Part shown: one piece after another, positions 35,347 to 44,132 of the stretch
Numbering within the stretch: the stretch's first letter is position 1
Layout of the letters: every line of letters begins with the position of its first letter
Origin: SLDF01 sp964537925
GTDB taxonomy: Bacteria > Bacteroidota > Bacteroidia > Chitinophagales > Saprospiraceae
Direction of reading: 5' to 3'
Length of the DNA: 64,000 nt
NCBI GenBank assembly: GCA_964537925.1
Contig: CAZICV010000005.1
Span: 124,001-188,000, forward strand
The notes under the pieces: generated by a model
Database searches by the model: none
The model's input: the letters and a program-made list of their open reading frames with translations, nothing else
What the model was told of the DNA's origin: nothing
Translations under genes and position numbers: made by a program

Positions 35347-37833
35347 ATGGCTAAGTCCAAACCTCAACCTGTACCTGCGCGCAATGCTCCCGCTGCGTCA
35401 TCGACCAGCCCGTTCCTGACACACGGTATTGCCGTGCTGGCGCTGCTGGTGCTGACTTGTCTGTATTTCCTGCCGCAGTTACAGGGCAAGAAGATCATGC
35501 AGGGGGATATCCTCAGTTGGGAAGGAATGGCGCACGAGTCCCTGGAGTTCAAGGAAAAGACAGGAGATATCACACTTTGGACCAATTCGATGTTCGGAGG
35601 GATGCCGACCTACCAGATCAACAATTTTCAACCCAATAACCTGCTCCAGTATATTCAGCAGATCGGCCAGGTTTTTTTCAGCGAACCGATCGGGTTGTTC
35701 CTCATCTGCGCCTTGTGGACCTATCTGCTCCTGCTGATCATCGGTATTTCGCCGCTCCTGAGCTGGATGGGAGCCTTTGCATTTGCCTTTACTTCGTACA
35801 ATGTGATACTCTATGAGGCAGGGCACGTGCTCAAGCTGCAATCGATCGGGACGTTTGCCCCGATCATCGCGGGTGTCTATCTCGTGATGCAACGGAGGTG
35901 GCTCTCGGGTGGCGCTCTGTTCGGGTTGGGTATGGGCCTGGCGCTCTATGCCAACCACATACAGATGACCTATTACCTGGGTATCTTTCTCATTCTTTAT
36001 TTCCTGGTCGAAGCTGTGCGGATGGCCCGCTCAGGTGCATGGATGGATCTGCTCAAGGCCTGTGGTGTGTTGCTGCTGGCGCTTTCTCTGGCAGTCGCCA
36101 GCGGTGCTTCCAAGCTTTGGACCACGTACGAATACACGAAGGACACTATGAGGGGAGGGTCTGTGCTGGAGCCCCAGGGCGGACAGTCGGCCGGATCCGA
36201 CGGAGGTCTCGACTGGGAATATGCCATGCAATGGAGCCAGGGACCGCTGGAGCTGTTTACGATACTCATACCCGGTGTGGCGGGTGGTTCCGGAAGCGAG
36301 CCGCTATCCGGTAGTTCGGCTATCCGGAGTGATCTGGCAAGCCGTGGTGTGCAGTTGCCACCGGATTTCAAGGCCCCTCTTTATTGGGGAGATCTTCCCT
36401 TCACAAGCGGGCCTGTCTATTTCGGAGCGTTGATCTGCCTGGCGTTTCTGTTGGGTATGATCCTGGTTCGCGGCCCTATCCGGTGGTGGATATTGGCCGG
36501 TGTAGCTGTAACGATGCTCTATTCCATGGGCAGACATTTCGAGGGCTTTAACCGGTTGTTGTATGACTATCTGCCGCTGATGAACAAATTCAGGTCGCCT
36601 AATTCCATTACGGCAGTTACGCCTATTTTCATGATCTGGCTGGGCTTGCTTGCTTTGCAGGGTATTTTCAGTGGGCGTTACGGCGCGGCCGAAGTACGCA
36701 AGGCGCTCTACTACAGTGCGGGCTCTCTGGCCGGCATTTGCCTTTTCTTCGCTGTCATGGGACCATCGTTCTTTGGCTTTACGAGCAATGTCGATGCACA
36801 ACTGACGCAACAGGGCTTCAATATACAGTCGGTCATCAGCGACCGGCAATCGCTGATGCGTGGTGATGCATTGCGGTCTTTGCTGATCGTACTTGTCGGA
36901 GCTGGGGTGATATGGTATTTCCTGCAAGGCAAGCTGAAGGCGGTATATGCGATGGGTGTGCTGACACTGGTTACGGTAGCGGATCTCTGGACGGTAGACC
37001 GCCGATACCTGGATACAAGTTCTTTTGTTTCTGCCAGTGAATATGCGGCTTATTACAAACCACGTCCGGCAGATGAGCAGATTCTGCAGGACAAGGATCC
37101 CAACTATCGGGTCCTGGATCTAAGCATTAATACATTCCAGTCCTCTTTCGCCAGCTATTTTCACAAGACGGTGGGAGGTTACCATGCGGCCAAGCTGCAG
37201 CGGTACCAGGACCTGATTGAACGCCATCTTTCTGCCAATAACATAGCGGTGCTCAATATGCTCAATACCCGGTATGTGATCGTGCCGGGCGAGCAGGAGA
37301 GGTCGCCTGCACAGGTGCAACGCAATCCGGGCGCACTGGGCAATGCCTGGCTGGTCAGGGAGGTCAGCTTTGTGCCCACGGCCAATGAGGAGATTGACGG
37401 CCTGAAAGCGCCTTTTGATCCTGCATCTACGGCGGTAGTGCACGAATCCTTCCGCGGAGCGATCCAGCAGAGCTCTTATACCGGGGAGGGGACTATTGTC
37501 CTCGCGAGTTATGCGCCCAATCATCTGGTCTATGATTCTGACAGTCCGGCCGGTCAACTTGCTGTCTTCTCCGAGATATGGTATGGTCCCGGCAAGGGCT
37601 GGCAGGCTTACCTGGACGGACAGCCTGTCGATCATATCAGGGCCAACTATGTCCTGAGGGCGATGGAAATACCGGCCGGAAAGCACCGGATCGAATTCCG
37701 CTTCGAGCCCAGCGCACACGCTACGGGTGAGAAGGTGTCGCTCCTGGGTTCGGTAGTACTATTGCTGGCGGGTTTGCTCTCAGTAGTACTAATGTATAGG
37801 TCTGCCACCAGATCAAAAAGTCAACGTTCATAA
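35347..37833 (+). CDS. YfhO-family polytopic membrane protein
   Basis: 828 residues with about 12-13 membrane helices: one near the N-terminus (about 27-45), a block over 105-300, another over 350-560, and one at the C-terminus (about 800-820). Between helices 1 and 2 lies an extracytoplasmic loop with GDILSWEGMAHESLEF and WTNSMFGGMPTYQ, the signature of YfhO proteins, which are related to GT-C glycosyltransferases; in Gram-positives YfhO glycosylates lipoteichoic acid. Here a role in glycan modification is likely but the substrate is unknown. The FkbM gene follows after 9 bases. Confidence 0.88.
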   Translation: MAKSKPQPVPARNAPAASSTSPFLTHGIAVLALLVLTCLYFLPQLQGKKIMQGDILSWEGMAHESLEFKEKTGDITLWTNSMFGGMPTYQINNFQPNNLLQYIQQIGQVFFSEPIGLFLICALWTYLLLLIIGISPLLSWMGAFAFAFTSYNVILYEAGHVLKLQSIGTFAPIIAGVYLVMQRRWLSGGALFGLGMGLALYANHIQMTYYLGIFLILYFLVEAVRMARSGAWMDLLKACGVLLLALSLAVASGASKLWTTYEYTKDTMRGGSVLEPQGGQSAGSDGGLDWEYAMQWSQGPLELFTILIPGVAGGSGSEPLSGSSAIRSDLASRGVQLPPDFKAPLYWGDLPFTSGPVYFGALICLAFLLGMILVRGPIRWWILAGVAVTMLYSMGRHFEGFNRLLYDYLPLMNKFRSPNSITAVTPIFMIWLGLLALQGIFSGRYGAAEVRKALYYSAGSLAGICLFFAVMGPSFFGFTSNVDAQLTQQGFNIQSVISDRQSLMRGDALRSLLIVLVGAGVIWYFLQGKLKAVYAMGVLTLVTVADLWTVDRRYLDTSSFVSASEYAAYYKPRPADEQILQDKDPNYRVLDLSINTFQSSFASYFHKTVGGYHAAKLQRYQDLIERHLSANNIAVLNMLNTRYVIVPGEQERSPAQVQRNPGALGNAWLVREVSFVPTANEEIDGLKAPFDPASTAVVHESFRGAIQQSSYTGEGTIVLASYAPNHLVYDSDSPAGQLAVFSEIWYGPGKGWQAYLDGQPVDHIRANYVLRAMEIPAGKHRIEFRFEPSAHATGEKVSLLGSVVLLLAGLLSVVLMYRSATRSKSQRS

Positions 37834-37842
37834 GCCCTCAAG

Positions 37843-38616
37843 ATGTCAGAACAGTATAAGAAGAAACGGCTGGGAATTATTATACTCAAGACTGTCCGGG
37901 CTTTCGGGGCTGTAGGTGCTTTGTTTTTTCTTATCCGGGCCTTCTTATTCAAGCAGGAATCTTTCAGGTTTAAGGGGTGGCGATACCCGATACACATACG
38001 CAGGGGCACGTATGACATCGATGTGCTTTTACAGTTTTTGGCAGATCGGCAGTATGAGATAGATTATCCGGGTGATATTCATGCCGTAGTGGATGCAGGT
38101 GCTAATATAGGCCTTGCGGCCGTCTATTATGCTAATCGCTTTCCCGGTGCAACGATTTATGCTCTGGAGCCTGATAACGCTAACTTTGAGCAACTGAAGA
38201 AGAATACCGGGTATTATAGCAATATAGTACCGGTTCATGCAGGGGTTTGGCACAAAGACGCCTATCTGGAAGTGATAGATGAGGGCTTTGGAGAGTGGGC
38301 ATTTACCGTAAGGGAAACGAATGGAAGCTCTCACGGAATCAAGGCAATATCGTTGGATACCTTGCGGAGAGATTTTGGCATAGCGCGTATTGATATCCTC
38401 AAAATGGATATTGAAGGATCCGAGAAAGAAGTGTTTTCCGATGGAGGGGGAGAATGGTTGATGCATACCGATATTCTTATCGTAGAACTGCACGATGCGA
38501 TGCGCGAAGGATGTGCAATGTCGCTTTTCAAAGCGCTTGGAGATAAATACTACCGTTTTCGCATGAGGGATGAGAATCTCATATTCTATTTTGGGCCTTC
38601 TGCGGGCAAGGGTTGA
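37843..38616 (+). CDS. FkbM-family methyltransferase
   Basis: 257 residues. A hydrophobic segment at about 17-30 precedes the SAM-binding fold: VVDAGANIGLAAVYYANRFP, IYALEPDNANFEQLKKN, then LDTLRRDFGIARIDILKMDI and EGSEKEVF. FkbM-type enzymes O-methylate sugars or polyketides; next to YfhO and close to GT2 and flippase genes a surface-glycan substrate is likely. Codon use is visibly more AT-rich than in YfhO, and this continues through the next two genes. Confidence 0.85.
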   Translation: MSEQYKKKRLGIIILKTVRAFGAVGALFFLIRAFLFKQESFRFKGWRYPIHIRRGTYDIDVLLQFLADRQYEIDYPGDIHAVVDAGANIGLAAVYYANRFPGATIYALEPDNANFEQLKKNTGYYSNIVPVHAGVWHKDAYLEVIDEGFGEWAFTVRETNGSSHGIKAISLDTLRRDFGIARIDILKMDIEGSEKEVFSDGGGEWLMHTDILIVELHDAMREGCAMSLFKALGDKYYRFRMRDENLIFYFGPSAGKG

Positions 38617-38704
38617 TTTTACCTAAGTTTAGATTTGATTTTGGTTGATTAGTGTTACAATTGCTATATTGTGCACACTCTTGATTTATTTAAATACTTG
38701 AATA

Positions 38705-39985
38705 ATGGGCTCTTTCCTCAGGATGATGCAATCTCGTTACGTCACAATCTTTGCTTTTGTATGTTCATATTGCTTCTCGTTGAACGTGCATGGTCAGCAA
38801 AGCTTGCTGATTACTACGAATGTTGGTGAATGGCGTACAGGAAGCAGTATGTCCGGGCCGTTTGACGGACTTGTTTATCCTTATGATGTATGTGCCGACT
38901 ACGATAGCCTGCAGGCTATGTGTCCTGGGACACCCAGGCTCACGATCAATACCTGCAGCCAGGCTATGGCCATATGGGGCAGTCCGACACCGGTAAACTG
39001 CCACTATCCGATCGAGCACTTTTTCTTTCAGCGAAAATTCGAGATCGATTTTGAAGGCATAGGAGAATGTGGAAATCAGCTTGATGCCGTGCTTACCTGG
39101 CAAGCTGATAACGACGCTGAGGTGTATATCAATGGTGAATACGTTGGATACTCTAATAGATGGAATGAAGCCAGCGTTGTCGAAGATGCAGGACGTTTCC
39201 TGAGGTCCGGTGAGAATGAGATTATTGTATTTGTACGAAACACATTTTCGGCAACATGTGCGAACTATGCTTTTATATCGCTTTGCCTTGAGATATTTCC
39301 TGTGTCAGCCCTTGAGAAATTTAAGTTTCAGACTAGTGACCGGACAGAAACTGACTATCTGCTGTCTACATACCCGGCCGTCATATACTGGGGTGATCTT
39401 CCTATGACTAATGAATGGTATGTGATTCGCAGGCCTTTTGGCTCACAAGATGAATTTGAGCCCTTTGGTTTTAGTAAAGCCGACTGGCTTGAGATGCGCG
39501 CAGAGTACTGTTATGAATACAAGGTTGTGCGCAAAATGGCTATAGCTGGAGATGACTGTGTAAAATGTCATATCGAGCAGTTTTTTGTATGCGACGAGGA
39601 AATTTCCTGGAATGGCGATACACGGAGTTCGGATGGTAGCTGTAGTCTCCTGGATGAATATAACTGGGATGGACTTGAAATCACTTCAGTCGATAACCTG
39701 ATCGGTCGTTCAAACGGCTGGGATGTATTACTGTCTCCCAATCCGGTTGCATATAGCGTATCTGTAGAGTTGGTAAATCATGCACTTGTACATAATCCTG
39801 CTGCAGCGTCCTGGCGGATTTACTCAGCAAGGGGAGAAGTAATTATGCAGTCTTCAAGCCTTTATGGTTTGACAAGAAAGCTGGAAATAGATGTGAGTTC
39901 CATACCTGCGGGAGTCTATGCACTGGAGCTTCGGCTGGAGGGTGTTTCCGCCGCCCTCGTTAAACGATTTGTCAAGGCTTATTGA
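38705..39985 (+). CDS. Cys-rich secreted protein with T9SS type A sorting domain, paralogue 1
   Basis: 426 residues. A signal peptide (ends NVHGQ near residue 32) is followed by a Cys-rich domain I do not recognise: VCADYDS, MCPGTPR, NCHYPIEHFFFQRKF, then VLTWQADNDAEVYINGEYVG, which has the look of a jelly-roll (galactose-binding-like) core, and ANYAFISLCLE. Further on come YCYEYKVVRK and CVKCH, a CxxCH of the kind that binds haem c, also kept in the neighbour. Residues about 342-426 are a T9SS type A sorting domain (LLSPNPVA, DVSSIPAGVYALEL). It should be exported by the T9SS. Function unknown. Confidence 0.85.
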   Translation: MGSFLRMMQSRYVTIFAFVCSYCFSLNVHGQQSLLITTNVGEWRTGSSMSGPFDGLVYPYDVCADYDSLQAMCPGTPRLTINTCSQAMAIWGSPTPVNCHYPIEHFFFQRKFEIDFEGIGECGNQLDAVLTWQADNDAEVYINGEYVGYSNRWNEASVVEDAGRFLRSGENEIIVFVRNTFSATCANYAFISLCLEIFPVSALEKFKFQTSDRTETDYLLSTYPAVIYWGDLPMTNEWYVIRRPFGSQDEFEPFGFSKADWLEMRAEYCYEYKVVRKMAIAGDDCVKCHIEQFFVCDEEISWNGDTRSSDGSCSLLDEYNWDGLEITSVDNLIGRSNGWDVLLSPNPVAYSVSVELVNHALVHNPAAASWRIYSARGEVIMQSSSLYGLTRKLEIDVSSIPAGVYALELRLEGVSAALVKRFVKAY

Positions 39986-40328
39986 GAGTTGATCTAATTC
40001 AGATGTCTCTTGACTTGACAGGATGGGGATCGCATTTAATCTGTGCCGGCCGAGGCTGGGACCAGCAGACAAAAATTAGGTGTGATGGCCTGCCTACCTT
40101 ACTTGAGAATAGTAGTTCTTGTCATGCCTGTAGATCGGTGCCAACAAGGTATGAATAGTGTTACGCGGCAAGCTTTACTTGTGTGATTTCATGTGAAAGT
40201 GGCACTTGGGGTATATTGGCTGTTTTCTTTCTTGGAAGAATAGTTTAACATAGAGGCACTTTAGGATTTTTATAGCTTTGTGTATTAGGCTGTTTCAAGA
40301 CGCCTGTCAATTTAATAGACTCTGAAGT
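39986..40328. other. Intergenic gap between the two Cys-rich paralogues
   Basis: 343 bases without a gene. AT-rich. It holds a candidate promoter for the second paralogue; no terminator with a clear T run was found after the first. Confidence 0.6.
40273..40280 (+). promoter_or_regulatory. Candidate promoter -7 box of paralogue 2
   Basis: TAGCTTTG matches TAnnTTTG, 48 bases before the ATG at 40329. No clear -33 TTG. It suggests that the two paralogues are transcribed separately. Confidence 0.45.
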
Positions 40329-41585
40329 ATGGATCTGTTCGTAAGTATAGCCCGATCTCTTGTTCTGGTGGTCGTATTGATTTTCTGCTGTTTTGTTCCT
40401 TTTACGAATGTTTCAGGACAGGACGGCCTGGTCATTGCTACAAATCTTGAAGACTGGCGTGTATGGAATCCTGTTTCAGAATCTTTTGACCAGCCGGTAT
40501 ACGCTTTTGACGTCTGTGCTGATTATGAGACAGTGTTGGCTATGTGTCCAGGGACACCGAGAGCTGATATCAGGACCTGTGCAGAAGCATTACCTATTTG
40601 GGGATCGGCGACCCCGGATAGGTGTCATTATCCGATAGAGTCTTTTTATTTCCAGCGCAAATTTGACTTGGATCTTGATCTGGAGCCCTGTCAAAACATT
40701 CAGGCCATCCTTACCTGGCAGGCTGATAATGAGGCTAGGGTATATATTAACGGTCATTATATCGGATACTCATACTTGTGGGATATCCCAAGCAGGGTAG
40801 AGAATGTTATGGACTATCTTCAGCATGGAGAAAATGAGATTACTGTCGAAGTATGGAATACATATTCTTCCAAATGTGCCAACTACGCTTTCTTGTCGCT
40901 TTGCCTGGAATTTAAAAGCACTCTTTCCTATGACTTCAGGTTGAATGTCGAAGATCATTCAAATGGAGTTTTTCAGATGTCGACATATCCGCCGTATGGC
41001 GATGAGGATAGTCCTTTTATCTCCAATGAATGGTATATTCTCAGGAGGCCGTATGGTTCTCAACAACCTTTTGTCCCATATAGCTTCAGCAGAATGGACT
41101 GGCTGGTTATGGCCGGAGACTATTGCTATGAATACAGAGTGGTACGAAGGCAGATGTTGACAGAGGGATGCTATTACTGCCACCAGAAGCGATTCGCTCT
41201 CTGTGATGAGCAGGATCTTCAAAATGGTGATCGTGCCGCCGCTGTAGATTGTGATTTTCTCGAGGAATACGACTGGACGGGCCTGGAAATCACCGCTGTG
41301 CCAGAGACGGCTCTCTCTTCTTCAGATGTTTTGATTTCTCCTAATCCTGTCAGATCCAATATGTCTGTCGAGTTGGCAGGCCGCCTGGGAGCTTGCGGCT
41401 TTGCTGTTGAGTCTTGTCGGATTCACACAGTCACAGGGCAAGTCATTAATCTGGCGATCAGGAGCCAGGAGGCTGCTAAGCTTGATATTGACGTCAGCCG
41501 ACTTTCTCCGGGGCTCTATATACTTGAATTACAAGTCGGGTGTCTCTCAGGGTCGCTCACCAAGAAATTTATTGTAGTTAGGTAA
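40329..41585 (+). CDS. Cys-rich secreted protein with T9SS type A sorting domain, paralogue 2
   Basis: 418 residues, collinear with the preceding gene product from the signal peptide (ends NVSGQ) to the C-terminus. The same landmarks recur: FDVCADYE, MCPGTPR, RCHYPIESFYFQRKF, ILTWQADNEARVYINGHYIG, CANYAFLSLCLEF, YCYEYRVVRR, CYYCH and ALCDEQ, then a type A sorting domain (LISPNPVR, DVSRLSPGLYILEL). About ten cysteines are shared, so they are likely paired in disulfides or bind a ligand. The two genes look like an old tandem duplication: divergent in sequence but alike in layout. Confidence 0.85.
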   Translation: MDLFVSIARSLVLVVVLIFCCFVPFTNVSGQDGLVIATNLEDWRVWNPVSESFDQPVYAFDVCADYETVLAMCPGTPRADIRTCAEALPIWGSATPDRCHYPIESFYFQRKFDLDLDLEPCQNIQAILTWQADNEARVYINGHYIGYSYLWDIPSRVENVMDYLQHGENEITVEVWNTYSSKCANYAFLSLCLEFKSTLSYDFRLNVEDHSNGVFQMSTYPPYGDEDSPFISNEWYILRRPYGSQQPFVPYSFSRMDWLVMAGDYCYEYRVVRRQMLTEGCYYCHQKRFALCDEQDLQNGDRAAAVDCDFLEEYDWTGLEITAVPETALSSSDVLISPNPVRSNMSVELAGRLGACGFAVESCRIHTVTGQVINLAIRSQEAAKLDIDVSRLSPGLYILELQVGCLSGSLTKKFIVVR

Positions 41586-41612
41586 AGACAGTCTGGGCAG
41601 ATACGGTAGTGA

Positions 41613-42542
41613 TCAGCTCCAGTACCCCTTTACTACCCGCCACTGGTAGACGATCAGGTGGGTCGCTACGGCAGGTTTGCCGGTGAGCAGGTATTTTGCC
41701 GCCAGCAGGACTGAGGCTTCGAACTTCAGTATAGTAATGAGTCCTTTCCTGAGCCAGGGGAAGAAGCCCAGTTTGCGATAGAGCAGGCTGTTGCTCTTGC
41801 CCAGCCCGATGGATTGCTTGCGGACATACTCGGGGGACAGGCGCTCCGAATCGATCTGGTGTTCCAGTCGGATGTCCGGGTCATAGTAAACCTTGTAACC
41901 TGCAGACTTGAGCCGCATGAATACATCCTTTTCATCACACACAATCGCATTGTGGAGCGTCGGACCCAGTTCCGGGTCAAAGTTGCCGATCCTGTCGAAT
42001 ACGGACCTCCGGAAGATCATATTGCAGCCTGCAGGGAACCGGTCTCCGTCCAGTATTTTGAATTCCGTGCCGAAGTCCACACGGCTCATCAATCTGCCCG
42101 CACTGTAGGGGTTGTACCATACCGGAGCGCCGTTTGTAAAACGGGGTTCTATTGGCCCCCCCGCTGCTATCGTATCCGGCCGCTCCTTAAGCAGGTCAAG
42201 GATCGCCGTGATGTATCCTGCAGGGATGATAGCGTCGTCATCTATATAGGCGATATAAGTGCCGCCGGCTTCCATGATCGCCCTGTTTCGTGCCGGAGAA
42301 AGGCCCTGTTCGGTCTCTATGGCATAACATATGCGAAGCCCGCTGTTTTCGTGCCGGTTTATGAATTCCGTACAGATCTCATGTGTGCGATCTGTGGAAC
42401 GGTTGTTGATGATCACCAGTTCAAACAACCTTCGGTCTGCATCCTGCATAGCCACAGACTCCAGGCAGTCAGGCAGGAAACGTTCCCTGTTGTATGTACA
42501 TACGGCTATGGATACGATCGGTGTGGGAGCTGTGTCAGGCAT
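41613..42542 (-). CDS. Glycosyltransferase family 2 protein
   Basis: 309 residues from the ATG at 42542 (MPDTAPTPIVSIAVCTYNRE); the frame extends upstream, but that part crosses into the promoter region and the flippase gene. It has the GT-A nucleotide-binding start, the strand-loop ELVIINNRSTDRTHEI, the metal-binding DDD-type motif AYIDDDAIIP, and CDEKDVFMRLKSAGY near the acceptor site. One possible membrane-associated helix is near the C-terminus. Probably adds a sugar to a lipid-linked glycan; it is divergent from a flippase gene. Confidence 0.9.
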   Translation of the reverse strand: MPDTAPTPIVSIAVCTYNRERFLPDCLESVAMQDADRRLFELVIINNRSTDRTHEICTEFINRHENSGLRICYAIETEQGLSPARNRAIMEAGGTYIAYIDDDAIIPAGYITAILDLLKERPDTIAAGGPIEPRFTNGAPVWYNPYSAGRLMSRVDFGTEFKILDGDRFPAGCNMIFRRSVFDRIGNFDPELGPTLHNAIVCDEKDVFMRLKSAGYKVYYDPDIRLEHQIDSERLSPEYVRKQSIGLGKSNSLLYRKLGFFPWLRKGLITILKFEASVLLAAKYLLTGKPAVATHLIVYQWRVVKGYWS

Positions 42543-42549
42543 TTCGGAG

Positions 42550-42557
42550 CAAATATA
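42550..42557 (-). promoter_or_regulatory. Candidate -7 box of the GT2 gene
   Basis: Minus-strand TATATTTG ends only 7 bases before the ATG at 42542, so the transcript would start at or next to the start codon. Confidence 0.4.
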
Positions 42558-42603
42558 CTGACCGACAGGCCAAGTTTTCAGGTTAGTGCCGTAGCGGAAT
42601 GTG

Positions 42604-42611
42604 TAATTTTG
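42604..42611 (+). promoter_or_regulatory. Candidate -7 box of the flippase gene
   Basis: TAATTTTG lies 7 bases before the ATG at 42619, mirroring the arrangement on the opposite strand. A very short or absent leader is implied. Confidence 0.4.
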
Positions 42612-42618
42612 CCTCTTC

Positions 42619-44124
42619 ATGAGTGTCATACGCAGACAGAGTATCCACCACAGCATTGTCAACTATGCGGGTGTGCTGATCGGTACGCTGAGTACGCTTT
42701 TTGTCTATCCGTTGGCCAGGGAAGCCTATGGTCTCGCCCGCTTTCTCATAGATACTTCTGTTTTTCTGTATCCCTTCATCATGCTTGGTTTCGAAAGTGT
42801 GACCATCCGGTTCTACCCGGAGTTTCGCAACCCGGACAAAGGGCATCACGGATTCCTCTCCTTCATGCTGTTGCCGGTGATGATCGGGTGCGTGCTATTC
42901 TGCCTGTTCAGCTGGTGGTGGGGATGGGATCTGTTAGGGTGGCTTGAAGCCAACGCCGGTATGAACTTTACGGCCGAGCCGTTGCTGGGACGTTTTGTGC
43001 CCCTGGTCGTCCCGGCGACTTGTATGATCTCGCTGGGATGGATATTCAACCAGTACTGTGCCAACTTTCATCACGTCACTGTCCCTGCGATACTGCAGAA
43101 CTTCATCAAGATCAGCCTTCCGTTACTTATCCTGTCATTTCTTGCAGGAGACATCGGCATAGATATCATGGCCTATGGCGTGGTGGCCAACTATGGTGTG
43201 GTGCTGCTGCTGTATATGTTATACGTCAGGTATATTGGCGAATGGCGACTGCGGACCGACTGGGCCTTTCTCAACCGGGACCTGGTCGGGCGTATGAGTA
43301 CCTACGCTTTTTTCAGCCTCTTCGGTAGCCTGGGTACCCTGATTGCATTCCGTATAGACTCTATCATGGTGTCTACCATGGTAGGGCTTGAGAACAACGG
43401 GGATTTCGGTATCACATCCACTATCGCTCAGACCATCGCCATACCTACCAATGCGGTCATCGCTATTGCAGCGCCGATCCTTTCCGTAGCCTGGGCCGAG
43501 CGAGACCTCGACCGTATACGGACAGTTTACCGCAAGGCCTCGACCAATCTGCTCATTCCCGGGCTGCTCATCTATACCGGTATGTGGCTGTGCCTGGACC
43601 TGTTGTTCCAGCTCATGCCCAACGGCGCCGCTATAGAGCAGGGCAAGTGGATCATCCTCGTACTCGGATTTGCCAAAGTGGTCGATATGGCGACCAGTGT
43701 CAACAACGAGGTGATTGCCTATTCTCGTTATTTCAGGTTCAACTTTTATGCCGTCATCGTGCTGGCCGTACTCAATATCATTCTCAACTTCATCCTGATA
43801 CACCGGTACGGTATCATCGGTGCGGCCATAGCCACAGCCCTCTCCATACTTATTTACAATCTCCTGAAGTTCCTGTTTATCTGGATCCGCTTCGGCATGC
43901 AGCCTTTTTCCATTGCCACGGTCAAACTGGTACTGATCTCGGTGGCCTCTTATGCACTGATCTGCTGGTGGCCGCTTACCGGCAAGCCGTTGCTGGACTT
44001 GCTGATCAGGTGCGTCGGTATAGCAGTCGTGTTCTTGTCGGGTGTATGGTTCTGGAAGGTTTCTGAAGATGTGCAGGAGCTGTATCTTCGCCTTAGAGAA
44101 AAACTAATGCCTAAATCAAAATAA
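42619..44124 (+). CDS. Wzx-like polysaccharide flippase (MATE/MOP superfamily)
   Basis: 501 residues with about 12-14 membrane helices across the full length, as in O-antigen/teichoic acid flippases that turn lipid-linked oligosaccharides across the inner membrane. Typical points are the first helix (HSIVNYAGVLIGTLSTLFVY), the charged TM7 region (GTLIAFRIDSIMVSTMVG) and the conserved NIILNFILIHRYGIIGAAIA in the second half. Paired divergently with a GT2 gene; the following enoyl-CoA hydratase gene begins 8 bases on. Confidence 0.9.
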   Translation: MSVIRRQSIHHSIVNYAGVLIGTLSTLFVYPLAREAYGLARFLIDTSVFLYPFIMLGFESVTIRFYPEFRNPDKGHHGFLSFMLLPVMIGCVLFCLFSWWWGWDLLGWLEANAGMNFTAEPLLGRFVPLVVPATCMISLGWIFNQYCANFHHVTVPAILQNFIKISLPLLILSFLAGDIGIDIMAYGVVANYGVVLLLYMLYVRYIGEWRLRTDWAFLNRDLVGRMSTYAFFSLFGSLGTLIAFRIDSIMVSTMVGLENNGDFGITSTIAQTIAIPTNAVIAIAAPILSVAWAERDLDRIRTVYRKASTNLLIPGLLIYTGMWLCLDLLFQLMPNGAAIEQGKWIILVLGFAKVVDMATSVNNEVIAYSRYFRFNFYAVIVLAVLNIILNFILIHRYGIIGAAIATALSILIYNLLKFLFIWIRFGMQPFSIATVKLVLISVASYALICWWPLTGKPLLDLLIRCVGIAVVFLSGVWFWKVSEDVQELYLRLREKLMPKSK

Positions 44125-44132
44125 TCCGCCGT

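Noticed and set aside
38623..38645. Fur-like sequence before the first Cys-rich paralogue
   Set aside because: TTTAGATTTGATTTT resembles the operator but has an extra base and lacks the second half, so the dyad is broken.
41814..42947. Plus-strand open frame of 377 codons
   Set aside because: Antisense to the GT2 gene and out of frame with the flippase; composition (many Cys, His, Arg) is unlike protein.
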